A stretch of DNA of 64,000 nt, from assembly GCF_002355535.1 (NCBI RefSeq), contig NZ_AP017457.1, positions 1,364,001-1,428,000 of the forward strand. The letters are read 5' to 3'. Below the pieces are notes generated by a model, which had not been told where the DNA came from, did no database searches, and was given only the letters and a program-made list of their open reading frames with translations. How positions within the stretch are numbered: the stretch's first letter is position 1; each line of letters opens with the position of its first letter. A program made the position numbers and the translations under genes. This document shows positions 1 to 8,006 of this stretch, in pieces. The DNA comes from Aurantimicrobium minutum. Lineage in GTDB: Bacteria > Actinomycetota > Actinomycetes > Actinomycetales > Microbacteriaceae.

Positions 1-98
1 AGGCTCCACTTGTCACCGATGTGGGAGAGCACCGAGAAGAAGACGTCCCTGTCCGTGGCCTGGATACGTTCTTTGATGCTGTTCAAGTCAGTACTCAT
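1..98 (-). CDS. HxlR-type winged-helix regulator, N-terminal fragment
   Basis: This is the first 32 codons of a gene running off the left edge. The ATG at 98 is preceded by a purine-rich GGGGGTGAG that can act as ribosome binding site. The peptide ends in FFSVLSHIGDKWSL, which matches the start of the HxlR winged-helix domain (typically ..IGGKWTL..). HxlR proteins are small DNA-binding regulators that often sense electrophiles or drugs and control a divergent neighbour. Here the neighbour is an efflux pump, and a perfect inverted repeat lies between the two genes. The family call rests on a short stretch; a MarR-type protein is less likely. Confidence 0.7.
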   Translation of the reverse strand, partial: MSTDLNSIKERIQATDRDVFFSVLSHIGDKWS

Positions 99-124
99 GT
101 GCTCACCCCCTGTGGAAATTGTGG

Positions 125-177
125 TTGACTTCAGCGATTCTAGGATACTATGTGTTACCGCAGTTACTTTTAGTAAC
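125..177 (+). promoter_or_regulatory. Promoter and operator of the MFS pump
   Basis: TTGACT (125-130) and TACTAT (146-151) resemble -35 and -10 boxes for the rightward pump gene, although the spacer is short at 15 bases. Just downstream, GTTACTTTTAGTAAC (163-177) is a perfect inverted repeat with 6-base arms and a 3-base centre. Its position between two divergent genes, one encoding a predicted HxlR regulator, suggests that it is the operator of that regulator. The repeat is seen directly; its role is inferred. Confidence 0.5.
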
Positions 178-212
178 TTCACATAAGTTTTCCTTCTAAC
201 CAAAGGCTTTAA

Positions 213-2024
213 ATGTCTGCAAAAGCTGTCGCCGACGCGGTGATGTCCAAGCGAGAAATCATGCTCGTGATGATCGGACTCATGTCCGGTATGTTCCTCT
301 CCGCGCTCGACCAAACCGTGGTCAGTACCTCCATGCGTACCATCGCCGATGACCTCGACGGAATGGCGCTCCAGGCCTGGGTCACCACGGCCTACATGAT
401 CATGTCGACCATCTCGACTCCTCTGTATGGCAAGCTCAGCGACATCTTCGGGCGACGCCCGCTGTTCATCATTGCCATCAGTATTTTCGTCATCGGTTCA
501 TTCCTTGCTGGAACAGCAGACACGATGTATTCGTTGGCTGGATACCGCGCCATTCAGGGACTGGGTGCCGGTGGTTTGATGGCGCTACCGCTTGCCATCA
601 TGGGTGACATGCTTGCTCCGCGGGAGCGTGCGAAATACCAGGGTTACTTCCTCGCGGTCTTTGGTGTCTCCAGCGTGATTGGCCCCCTCATTGGTGGCGT
701 GCTCTCGGGAACTCCAGAAATCCTCGGCATCGCCGGATGGCGTTGGGTCTTCCTCATCAACGTGCCCATTGGAATCGTTGCTCTCGCCATCGTTCTCAAG
801 GCACTCCACCTGCCCAAGACGCACCGCCGTGTTCGCATTGACTGGTGGGGTGCCGCCACGGTAATTACCGCAACCGTTCCCCTCCTTCTTGTCGCCGAGC
901 AGGGTCGCGAGTGGGGCTGGCTCTCTACAGCATCCCTATCTTGCTACCTCATCGGTGTGGCTTCTGCCGTGGCGTTCGTCATGATTGAACGCTCCATGGG
1001 TGATGACGCACTCATACCCATGAAGATGTTCAAGTCTCAAACGTTCACCATGGCCACCATCTTGGGTGTGTTTGTTGGTTTTGGAATGTTCGGCGCCATG
1101 ATGACCATCCCTCTCTACCTTCAGTTGGTCAAGGGTGCTACCCCCACCGAGAGCGGTCTGCTCATGCTGCCGATGATCTTGGGCATGATGATTGCGTCCA
1201 TTGTGAGTGGTCAAGTTATGGCTCGCACGGGAAGCTACAAGTGGTTCCCCCGCATAGGTACTGCCTTCATGATTTTGGGCTTCTTGCTCTTCACGCGTTT
1301 GACCTGGGATAGCCCCTTCTGGTTCGTCATGTTGGGCATGTTCTTCATGGGTGCAGGTCTGGGTCAGCTGATGCAAACCCTCACCGTGGCCAGCCAGAAC
1401 TCTGTAGGCCCACGTGACATTGGTGTTGCCACCAGCTCGTCCACCTTCTTCCGCACGATGGGTGGAACCGCGGGAACAGCAATTTTGTTCTCGGTACTCT
1501 TCAACGCCATCCCGGAAGCACTGAAGAGTGCCTTCACCACACCCTCAATCACTGCTGGTGTGGCCAAAGCACTGGCAGATCCTGCTGTGACGCAGGACCC
1601 TGCCAACGCGGCCATCATCGAAATCTACAAAGACCCCACCGCAATTGGAACCTCCCTCAACGGAGACACCTCCTTCCTCGTTGGGGCCAACGAAGCATTA
1701 GCTAAGCCATTCCTTGTTGGGTTTGCTGACGCAACCGTTCAGGTTTACTGGATTGGCCTGGTTGTTGTAACGATCGCATTCATCCTCAGCTGGTTCCTCA
1801 AGGCAACTCCTCTTCGCCAGAAGTCTGCAATGCAAGAAGCAGCAGACGAGGACGCCGTGCTGCTCGCTGAGAATGCTGCAGAGATGATGGGCTCAATGGT
1901 TGAGCCTGGAACAGCTACAGGCGCAATTCGTCTCAAAGAGGCAGAAAAGCGTGAAGCTGCCCGTCAAGCACACAAAGAAAAAGCAGTAGCCAAGGAAAAG
2001 AAGAAAGTTAAATCTGCTTCTTAG
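213..2024 (+). CDS. MFS drug efflux transporter, DHA2 (EmrB/QacA) family
   Basis: The 603-residue membrane protein has the 14-helix layout of the DHA2 family of proton-driven multidrug exporters. Early membrane sequence contains LDQTVVSTSM (helix 1, with the conserved D/T pattern), the motif A loop GKLSDIFGRRPLF near residue 75, and motif C-like GVSSVIGPLIGG near 150. The C-terminus is a long Lys/Glu-rich cytoplasmic tail. AAAGG lies eight bases upstream of the ATG. The pump probably exports toxic organic compounds and is likely repressed by the divergent HxlR-type regulator. The substrate cannot be told from sequence. Confidence 0.9.
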   Translation: MSAKAVADAVMSKREIMLVMIGLMSGMFLSALDQTVVSTSMRTIADDLDGMALQAWVTTAYMIMSTISTPLYGKLSDIFGRRPLFIIAISIFVIGSFLAGTADTMYSLAGYRAIQGLGAGGLMALPLAIMGDMLAPRERAKYQGYFLAVFGVSSVIGPLIGGVLSGTPEILGIAGWRWVFLINVPIGIVALAIVLKALHLPKTHRRVRIDWWGAATVITATVPLLLVAEQGREWGWLSTASLSCYLIGVASAVAFVMIERSMGDDALIPMKMFKSQTFTMATILGVFVGFGMFGAMMTIPLYLQLVKGATPTESGLLMLPMILGMMIASIVSGQVMARTGSYKWFPRIGTAFMILGFLLFTRLTWDSPFWFVMLGMFFMGAGLGQLMQTLTVASQNSVGPRDIGVATSSSTFFRTMGGTAGTAILFSVLFNAIPEALKSAFTTPSITAGVAKALADPAVTQDPANAAIIEIYKDPTAIGTSLNGDTSFLVGANEALAKPFLVGFADATVQVYWIGLVVVTIAFILSWFLKATPLRQKSAMQEAADEDAVLLAENAAEMMGSMVEPGTATGAIRLKEAEKREAARQAHKEKAVAKEKKKVKSAS

Positions 2025-2029
2025 TTGTT

Positions 2030-2065
2030 ACAGATCTGCCCCAGCTAACCACGGGGCAGATCTGT
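2030..2065 (+). terminator. Strong stem-loop after the MFS gene
   Basis: ACAGATCTGCCCC (2030-2042) pairs perfectly with GGGGCAGATCTGT (2053-2065) around a 10-base loop. It begins five bases after the stop codon. No long T-run follows, so termination may be partly factor-dependent. The stem can serve both the pump gene and the convergent gene to its right. Confidence 0.7.
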
Positions 2066-2097
2066 TAGACAAGCATTTCTCTGTAGCTATTTCTTAT

Positions 2098-3042
2098 TCA
2101 TTTACAGGGAGAACTAGATTCACAAAGTTGGATAACGCCTAGCTTTTCATCGTAGGCGGCAATAGATTCATTGATAAAAGTATCAATCATTTGTTGCTCA
2201 TCACTTTGTCCTTGTTTTTCCTTTTGATAGAGCTGTGTGTATTGAAAACAGGCTTCGTCTGAGTAACAAAGTTCACGGAGTGCGTCTGCCGGATAGAACC
2301 CACAGTCCTGGTTGGTGTAGCACACTGAGAGATTCCCGTCGGCGTCTAGATTGCGTGCACAGTCAACGTTCGACTCACACAACTCCCTCATTTGATCACC
2401 AGAAAATGTAGTACACCCTTCGTTTTCTTGACCAAAGTCATTGGTGCAAAGAACCAGTTCTCCGTTTTCATCGACATATCCTGAATTGTCAATAAATACA
2501 GTTACCTTTTCGAAGGATGGTGGTAGTTCAGCTTCACTTGATGCTTTTTCTAAATCAAGTTCACCACCGTTTGACCGCAAGTCCTCTTCCAAAACAATCA
2601 GCAGCTGACTTGTGAGTGTTCCGGCAGCTCGGTCGTATACAGGATCGGTCAATGTCGCAACAATAGTCATTTCGTTGGAAGTGCCGTCCGCCGGCTCTAA
2701 GGTCATGGTGATATTGGGAGGATCATCAGTAAAACCTAGTTTTTGCCAACTGTCTATAAATCGTGCTGTCGAGACAGAGTCCGCTAGACGTTCAGGTCGA
2801 TCTGTGAACCAAATAATCGACTCACTTGTTTCGCTTAATGTCATTGTGTAATTCTTGGCTTCGTTCTGAACAAGATTGCCTTCACCCGCATTCAACACAT
2901 ACATCAGGGAAGAAGATTTATCTGGAGCAGCTTCGGGCTCTGAACTCAAGTTCACATAGGCAATGGCTCCCCCCGCGCCAAATGTAACCGCACAAAACAA
3001 TGCGACAACTGCAGCGATGGGATTAAGGTTCCAGCTCTTCAT
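2098..3042 (-). CDS. Exported cysteine-rich protein of unknown function
   Basis: The 314-residue protein has one N-terminal membrane segment (about residues 9-30) and otherwise looks extracytoplasmic. Residues 45-190 form a beta-rich domain with IIWFTDRPERLADSVS and a following SWQKLGFTDDPPN. I recall similar sequences in uncharacterised secreted proteins but know no function. The C-terminal third holds cysteines at about 199, 210, 222, 228, 241, 247, 259, 265, 307 and 313, mostly as C-x5-C pairs, and appears to contain a tandemly duplicated unit of about 35 residues. TAGACT lies six bases before the ATG, suggesting a leaderless transcript. It is convergent with the MFS gene. Confidence 0.75.
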   Translation of the reverse strand: MKSWNLNPIAAVVALFCAVTFGAGGAIAYVNLSSEPEAAPDKSSSLMYVLNAGEGNLVQNEAKNYTMTLSETSESIIWFTDRPERLADSVSTARFIDSWQKLGFTDDPPNITMTLEPADGTSNEMTIVATLTDPVYDRAAGTLTSQLLIVLEEDLRSNGGELDLEKASSEAELPPSFEKVTVFIDNSGYVDENGELVLCTNDFGQENEGCTTFSGDQMRELCESNVDCARNLDADGNLSVCYTNQDCGFYPADALRELCYSDEACFQYTQLYQKEKQGQSDEQQMIDTFINESIAAYDEKLGVIQLCESSSPCK

Positions 3043-3092
3043 TCTTTGAGTCTAGGTCTCGTGAGAAGCGGAGGAACCCCACAACAAAGGAA

Positions 3093-3785
3093 TTAGATCA
3101 ACCGCTGTCGTTGTTTGATAACCGAGGGTGACACGGGGGTTCCCTCCGGAGTCATTTCAGATGGAACGGGATCACCGGCAACCACGCGCAAGGGGAGAAT
3201 GCCTGCCCAGATAGAGCGGTCATCTCCATCATCCTCAAACTCATCAACCGGTCCAGCACTCACCTTCACGCTGGCTACATCCAACGGGATGCTCAGCACC
3301 ATGGTTGCGGCGAGTTCTTTCTTGGTGGTCTCGCGAACCTCATTCCAACGGCCTGGCATCATGTGGTTGGTCAGGGTTGCAAGAGCCGAAAGTTTTTGGT
3401 CACCTTCGATGACTGTTGCTGTGCCCATGATGACAGCAGAGCGGTAGTGCATGGAGCTTTCAAAAGCCGAGCGGGCATACACAAGGCCATCCAACAGTGT
3501 TACGGCTACACAGACATCCCGGCCATCAGCTATCTCCCGGAAGATTCCAGAACCAGTAGAACCGTGAATGAGCAGGTGATTACCGTCGCGACCAATACCC
3601 ACTGGCAACACCAGGGGCTTTCCTTCTCGAACCACGGCAACGTGTCCAAAAATGGCCTCGTCGAGAAGAGCGTTCAACGCATCGCGACCGAAAACCTGCT
3701 TCTCATCAAGACGCTTAACTCGTGTTTGTTCCGTGCGAGGAAGTTCGTGATTACTCAAAAGACACCTGCTTGTCATACTCGGCAA
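3093..3785 (-). CDS. Pyridoxamine 5'-phosphate oxidase-like FMN-binding protein
   Basis: The 230-residue protein resembles the Nim/PF12900-type branch of the FMN-binding split-barrel fold: AIFGHVAVVREGKPLVLPVGIGRDGNHLLIHGS is characteristic, as are the later SMHYRSAVIMGTATVIE and a HMMPGRWNEVR segment. Members are flavin enzymes of mostly unknown substrate; some reduce nitroaromatics. The first ATG (3785) lies inside the preceding methyltransferase gene (35-base overlap); a second ATG at 3776 is equally possible. The overlap suggests cotranscription with the methyltransferase, although no functional link is evident. Confidence 0.8.
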   Translation of the reverse strand: MPSMTSRCLLSNHELPRTEQTRVKRLDEKQVFGRDALNALLDEAIFGHVAVVREGKPLVLPVGIGRDGNHLLIHGSTGSGIFREIADGRDVCVAVTLLDGLVYARSAFESSMHYRSAVIMGTATVIEGDQKLSALATLTNHMMPGRWNEVRETTKKELAATMVLSIPLDVASVKVSAGPVDEFEDDGDDRSIWAGILPLRVVAGDPVPSEMTPEGTPVSPSVIKQRQRLI

Positions 3786-4602
3786 AACGTGACTTCATCA
3801 CCTTGAGTGATTCAGGGTTCTGATCCACCAAGATGAAGTTTCGGCCCAAGGCTAGGGCGGCAGCACCGGTTGTTCCACTCCCAGCAAAGAAGTCGAGAAC
3901 AGTGTCTCCCTCGCGACTGGAGGCTTGAATGATGCGGCGAAGAATACCTTCAGGCTTTTGCGTGGGATAGCCGGTCTTCTCTTTGCCGGTTGGAGAGACA
4001 ATGGTGTGCCACCACACATCAGTGGGAAGTTTTCCTTTGGCGGCCTTCTCAGCAGTGACCAAACCTGGAGCCATATAGGGCTCCCGGTCGACCTCTTCAG
4101 AGTTGAAGTAGTAAGACTTGGGGTTCTTCACATAAACCAGGATGGTGTCATGCTTGGCAGGCCAGCGACCTTTGGCCTTTGCGCCATAGTCATATGCCCA
4201 AATGAGTTCGTTGATAAAACTTTCACGGCCAAAGAGTGCATCCAGCATCACCTTGGCATAGTGTGCCTCGCGATAGTCAAGGTGAAGATAGAGCGTTCCA
4301 TCATCAGCAAGCAGACGCCACGCTTCGCGCAGGCGCGGCTCAAGGAACGCCCAGTAGTCATCAAAGCGATCGTCATATTTCATGAGGTCGCTGCGCGTGC
4401 GCTCATAGCTCTTACCTTTGAAGCCCACCAAACCCTTAGTCGAATCATCCGCGGCGAGCACTGAGGTGACCTTGCTGCGTGTTTGTTCACGGCCAGTGTT
4501 GAAAGGTGGGTCGATATAAATCAGGGTGACTGACTCATCAGGCAACGTCGCTAAGACATCAAGGTTGTTTCCCTTGATGATGCGGCCGGTTGCAGAACTC
4601 AC
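3751..4602 (-). CDS. Site-specific DNA methyltransferase, beta-type (N6-adenine or N4-cytosine)
   Basis: Counting from the GTG at 4602 (283 residues), the catalytic motif DPPF is at residues 31-34 and the AdoMet-binding motif FAGSGTT is at 239-245. This IV-before-I order defines the beta class (PF01555), which includes CcrM and many restriction-modification enzymes. No restriction endonuclease gene lies next to it, so it looks like an orphan methylase that may mark the genome for regulation. The reading frame is open to an ATG at 4647, but that would overlap the divergent gene; CAGAAT six bases before the GTG supports the shorter form. Recognition sequence unknown. Confidence 0.85.
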   Translation of the reverse strand: MSSATGRIIKGNNLDVLATLPDESVTLIYIDPPFNTGREQTRSKVTSVLAADDSTKGLVGFKGKSYERTRSDLMKYDDRFDDYWAFLEPRLREAWRLLADDGTLYLHLDYREAHYAKVMLDALFGRESFINELIWAYDYGAKAKGRWPAKHDTILVYVKNPKSYYFNSEEVDREPYMAPGLVTAEKAAKGKLPTDVWWHTIVSPTGKEKTGYPTQKPEGILRRIIQASSREGDTVLDFFAGSGTTGAAALALGRNFILVDQNPESLKVMKSRFAEYDKQVSFE

Positions 4603-4608
4603 CTGCCT

Positions 4609-4633
4609 ATTCTGGCAGTTCTCGTCGTAGGCT
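4609..4633. promoter_or_regulatory. Compact divergent promoter, methyltransferase/acetyltransferase
   Basis: TAGGCT (4628-4633) is six bases before the rightward ATG at 4640. On the other strand CAGAAT (4614-4609) is six bases before the leftward GTG at 4602. Both genes would be leaderless, and the start codons are only 37 bases apart. Obvious -35 boxes were not seen. Confidence 0.5.
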
Positions 4634-4639
4634 CGTTCT

Positions 4640-4966
4640 ATGAGCACTGAAGTCGTTCACCAGCCCAGTAAATCTCGCTACGTCATCATGATTGATGACA
4701 AGGAAGTTGGCGTAGCCAACTACCTCTCTCGAGAGAACGACATCATGATTACCGGCACCTTCATTGACCCCGCTCATCGCAATGAAGGGCTTGGGGCTAT
4801 TTTGGTTCGTCAAACCATCGACGACATCATTGCGACCACGACAAAGAAGGTCACTTCGGGATGCTGGTTTGTCACCCAGTGGCTTGATCTGCACCCCGGC
4901 TATGTTGACAAGGCACGATCTGGTGGGGTGGATGCCGAACTGGGTAACACCTGCCGGATTGTTTAG
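4640..4966 (+). CDS. Small GNAT-like N-acetyltransferase (NATD1/YidJ type)
   Basis: The 108-residue protein matches the short GCN5-related acetyltransferase family PF14542: RYVIMIDDKEVGVANYLSR at the start, then ITGTFIDPAHRNEGLGAILV, where R-x-x-G-L-G is the acetyl-CoA pyrophosphate loop. The C-terminal half retains the family pattern (CWFVTQWLDLHPGY). The substrate is unknown. The last four bases overlap the stop of the convergent hydrolase. TAGGCT lies six bases before the ATG, so the transcript is probably leaderless. Confidence 0.8.
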   Translation: MSTEVVHQPSKSRYVIMIDDKEVGVANYLSRENDIMITGTFIDPAHRNEGLGAILVRQTIDDIIATTTKKVTSGCWFVTQWLDLHPGYVDKARSGGVDAELGNTCRIV

Positions 4967-5808
4967 GACGCTACCCGTTCAGAAATCCACGAGATCATGT
5001 CGTCGATGACCTGTTCTTTGTTGGTCTCGTTAAAGATTTCGTGACGAGCCTCGGGATACACACCCACGGTCACATCTGTTTGGCCTGCGCGCTCGATATA
5101 GCTCTCGGCGAGCTTGATGTTGCTGGGTTTGCCACCTAAAGGATCGTCTTCGCCCACGATGAGCAAGATGGGAACCTGTGCCATATCTTTGGAGGGCTTG
5201 CCGAACAGGCGTAATCCATCCGCAACACCATAAAGCTTGAGAGTGTCAGCTTCAAAGGTCCACGGGTCTTCTTTGAACGATGTCCACACCGCAGGATCAC
5301 GGCTAAGCCACTCGTGTCCGGTGCAGCCTGGGGTATCAAAGCGCTTATTGAGCTTGCCGGCATTCATGGAGCCTGGCTGTCGGTAAGCACTTCCCGAGAA
5401 CACGACCGCGGCATAGTCTGCCGCGTGGTCGTTGATCAGAATCTGTCCCATCAAGGAACCCATGCTGTGACCTAAGAGAACGATGGGGACTCCAGGGTTT
5501 TGCTCCCGGATGATCTCGGTCATCTGAGTGAAATCTGCCACCGCAGCGCGGAGGCCGCCAGGGCCCAACTTTCCTAGCTTGGACAGATCTCCGCCAAACT
5601 GCTTGACGCCGGTGCGACCATGTCCACGCTGATCCGGGGCATAGACCGAGAACCCTGCCGAGTTCAATGCCACTGCGACGTGCGCATAGCGTCCGGCGTG
5701 ATCACCGAGGCCATGCATAATCTGAACAACTGCTCTCGGTTTCTCTACCGAATACACGTCATAAACAATGGTCACGCCTTGTGGATCAATGTATTCGGCC
5801 GTTTTCAT
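4963..5808 (-). CDS. Alpha/beta hydrolase, monoacylglycerol lipase-like
   Basis: With the ATG at 5808 the protein has 281 residues. It carries the oxyanion HGLGDHAGRY, the nucleophile elbow LLGHSMGS (Ser115), an acid in VGEDDPLGG and the catalytic histidine in ARHEIFNE: the complete triad of the Hydrolase_4 (PF12146) family, which hydrolyses monoacylglycerols and lysophospholipids. There is no signal peptide, so it should act in the cytoplasm. The start was chosen because it overlaps the stop of the upstream peptide transporter as TAATG, a translational-coupling junction; the frame is open 11 codons further upstream. Confidence 0.88.
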   Translation of the reverse strand: MKTAEYIDPQGVTIVYDVYSVEKPRAVVQIMHGLGDHAGRYAHVAVALNSAGFSVYAPDQRGHGRTGVKQFGGDLSKLGKLGPGGLRAAVADFTQMTEIIREQNPGVPIVLLGHSMGSLMGQILINDHAADYAAVVFSGSAYRQPGSMNAGKLNKRFDTPGCTGHEWLSRDPAVWTSFKEDPWTFEADTLKLYGVADGLRLFGKPSKDMAQVPILLIVGEDDPLGGKPSNIKLAESYIERAGQTDVTVGVYPEARHEIFNETNKEQVIDDMISWISERVAS

Positions 5809-7277
5809 TAGCGAACGCCTTCCATCAGCTTGAGAACCCACTTACGAATGAGTAAGAGCACAATACCGAGACCGATAGCTGCCAGGCCAGAGTAGGCGAA
5901 GTAATCGAAGTTCATTTCAGGGTGCTTCTCGTCATAGAGACCAGCGAGCTGACCTGACATTGCTGTTCCCAATGCACTGGAGAGGAACAACAGCGCCACC
6001 ATCTGCGTGCGGAACGCAGTAGGTGCCAGCTTGGTGCTCACTGAAAGGCTCACTGGAGAAATCAAGAGCTCCGCAATAGTGAACACAAACAAGATGGCAA
6101 CTAATGCCAGCAGTGGAGCAGTGTGAGGAGCAGCGTTGTACACGGTGAGGAAAAGCAAGAATGCAATACCCATCACGATTGTTCCCAGACCCATCTTGAC
6201 CGGAGTACTGGGCTGCTTAGCTCCCCACTTGGTCCACAACGCAGCGAACACACCAGAGAGGGCAAGGATGAAGATGGGGTTAATGGACTGGACCCACGAG
6301 ACAGGCATGTCCCATCCGAAGATGCTCAGGTTCAGCTGGTCGTTGGCAAAGACAGTCACGACCGTGAACTGCTGCTGATATAGAGACCAGAATGCAGCAC
6401 AGGCAATAAACAGTGGAATGAACGCCAGCACACGATTGCGTTCCACATTCGTGATGAGCTTGCTGCCCAAGATAACCACAAAGTAGGCGATGGCCGCAGC
6501 GAGGGTAACCACAATAATCACGGTGGAGAGGTTCCCGCTGGTGATCACCCCGGAAAGAACCAAGATCGCAATCAAGGCAATGCCGGCAACAGCCAACGCT
6601 GCCACAATCCACTTCTTGTTGGAAGGAAGTGGGTTAGGAACGAGACGTGTCTGTTCAGGGAGCTTGCGGCGACCAATCGAATACTGGGTCAAACCAGCAG
6701 CCATACCAACAGCAGCAAGACCGAAGCCCCAGTGGAATCCGTAGGTGGTCTGCAAGAAACCAGTAGCAAGCGGGCCAACGAAAGCACCCAGGTTGATACC
6801 TAGGTAATACAGAGAGAAACCCGCATCCCGGCGAACATCGCCGGGTGCATAAAGCTGACCAACAATGCTTGTCGCATTAGCCTTCACACCACCGGCACCG
6901 ATGGCAATCAAAATCAAACCAACAGTCAGACCCACATAAGCAGGAAGCACAGCCAGTGCCACGTGGCCAAACATGACCATGACTGCAGCAAAGAACAAGA
7001 CACGTTCGCTACCAAAGAGACGGTCAGCTAACCACGCGCCCAAGATGGTGGCCAGATAAACACCACCACCATAGGCTCCGACGATGCCGGTAGCGACCTT
7101 AACATCAATGCCCAAACCGCCTTCAGAGGCAGGGTAGAACATGTACAAAAGCAGGATTCCCTGCATGCCGTAGAAGGAGAAACGCTCCCACATTTCCACA
7201 CCAAAGATCGTGGTGAGTTGGCGGGGCTGGCCAAAGAATAATTTCTCAGGCTTCGTTGCAGGTGCGACTGAGCTCAT
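5808..7277 (-). CDS. POT/PTR2 family proton-coupled peptide transporter
   Basis: The 489-residue protein opens with FGVEMWERFSFYGMQ, the ExxERFxYYG proton-coupling signature of the POT family, and has the expected 12-14 membrane segments. It imports di- and tripeptides with protons. A later helix carries the family pattern GGVKANATSIVGQ. TAGGAT lies six bases before the ATG and uses the TAG stop codon of the upstream gatD gene as its first three bases, so the gene may have its own leaderless promoter as well as read-through from the murT-gatD unit. It is coupled to the downstream hydrolase. Confidence 0.92.
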   Translation of the reverse strand: MSSVAPATKPEKLFFGQPRQLTTIFGVEMWERFSFYGMQGILLLYMFYPASEGGLGIDVKVATGIVGAYGGGVYLATILGAWLADRLFGSERVLFFAAVMVMFGHVALAVLPAYVGLTVGLILIAIGAGGVKANATSIVGQLYAPGDVRRDAGFSLYYLGINLGAFVGPLATGFLQTTYGFHWGFGLAAVGMAAGLTQYSIGRRKLPEQTRLVPNPLPSNKKWIVAALAVAGIALIAILVLSGVITSGNLSTVIIVVTLAAAIAYFVVILGSKLITNVERNRVLAFIPLFIACAAFWSLYQQQFTVVTVFANDQLNLSIFGWDMPVSWVQSINPIFILALSGVFAALWTKWGAKQPSTPVKMGLGTIVMGIAFLLFLTVYNAAPHTAPLLALVAILFVFTIAELLISPVSLSVSTKLAPTAFRTQMVALLFLSSALGTAMSGQLAGLYDEKHPEMNFDYFAYSGLAAIGLGIVLLLIRKWVLKLMEGVR

Positions 7278-7286
7278 CAGGCAATC

Positions 7287-8006
7287 CTAATTCTTGGAAA
7301 CAAAATCGAATCGTTCGTGACGAAGTGCTTCAACTTCAGCCTCAACGATGTGTTCAAGCGGGCGATCAACTGCCCAGCTCAGCAACTGCTCAGCCATGAG
7401 AGGGTTACGCACCAAACAGGGTCCGTGGAAATAGGTTCCGATGACCCTGCCATTGATAGCGCCTTCGGTGCCATCACCATTTCCAATGCCGTGGGTAACG
7501 GTTGCGAGCGGGCGAACATCAGAACCAAGGTGAGTGTGACCACCATGGTTTTCATAGCCGGTGAATGCTTGGGACAAACCTGCCGGGGCGAACTCACTGG
7601 GGATGGCGATCATTTCTCCCACAGCACGCCTCTCCAAACGATCTGTGGTGACATCCAGCAGACCCATCCCTTGAGAAGGTTTGCCTTCGGCGTCAAGGAA
7701 TGTGTGGCCCAAAATTTGGTATCCGGCACAGATAGCAAAGACTGATGCGCCATTCTTCACACCCTCGGCGAGCGCACCGCTGGCGTGCAGCGCAGCTGCG
7801 GCAGCGGACTGCGCGGTATCTTCCCCACCACCAAGAACATAGATGTCTGCGTTATGCGGAACTGTTTGGCCGGGAGAAATCTCGAGAATCTCAACAGCTA
7901 TCTCATGCAGGCCGGCAATGTGCTTGAGGGCAGCCACATTGCCACCATCACCATAGGTTCCCAACAGGGTGGGATAGATCGAAGCAATCTTCACGCTCTT
8001 GCTCAT
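7287..8006 (-). CDS. gatD: Lipid II isoglutaminyl synthase, glutamine amidotransferase subunit GatD
   Basis: The 239-residue protein is a class I (CobB/CobQ-like) glutamine amidotransferase. The nucleophile is Cys93 in FAICAGYQILGH, and the partner histidine is in VIGTYFHGPCL. GatD releases ammonia from glutamine for MurT, which amidates the D-glutamate of the peptidoglycan stem peptide on lipid II; the amidated residue is needed for efficient cross-linking. The ATG overlaps the murT stop as ATGA, fitting an obligate heterodimer made from one message. Confidence 0.95.
   Translation of the reverse strand: MSKSVKIASIYPTLLGTYGDGGNVAALKHIAGLHEIAVEILEISPGQTVPHNADIYVLGGGEDTAQSAAAAALHASGALAEGVKNGASVFAICAGYQILGHTFLDAEGKPSQGMGLLDVTTDRLERRAVGEMIAIPSEFAPAGLSQAFTGYENHGGHTHLGSDVRPLATVTHGIGNGDGTEGAINGRVIGTYFHGPCLVRNPLMAEQLLSWAVDRPLEHIVEAEVEALRHERFDFVSKN

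Noticed and set aside
3751-4602. Restriction-modification system around the DNA methyltransferase
   Set aside because: Neighbours are an FMN-binding protein and an acetyltransferase; no endonuclease or specificity gene is adjacent.
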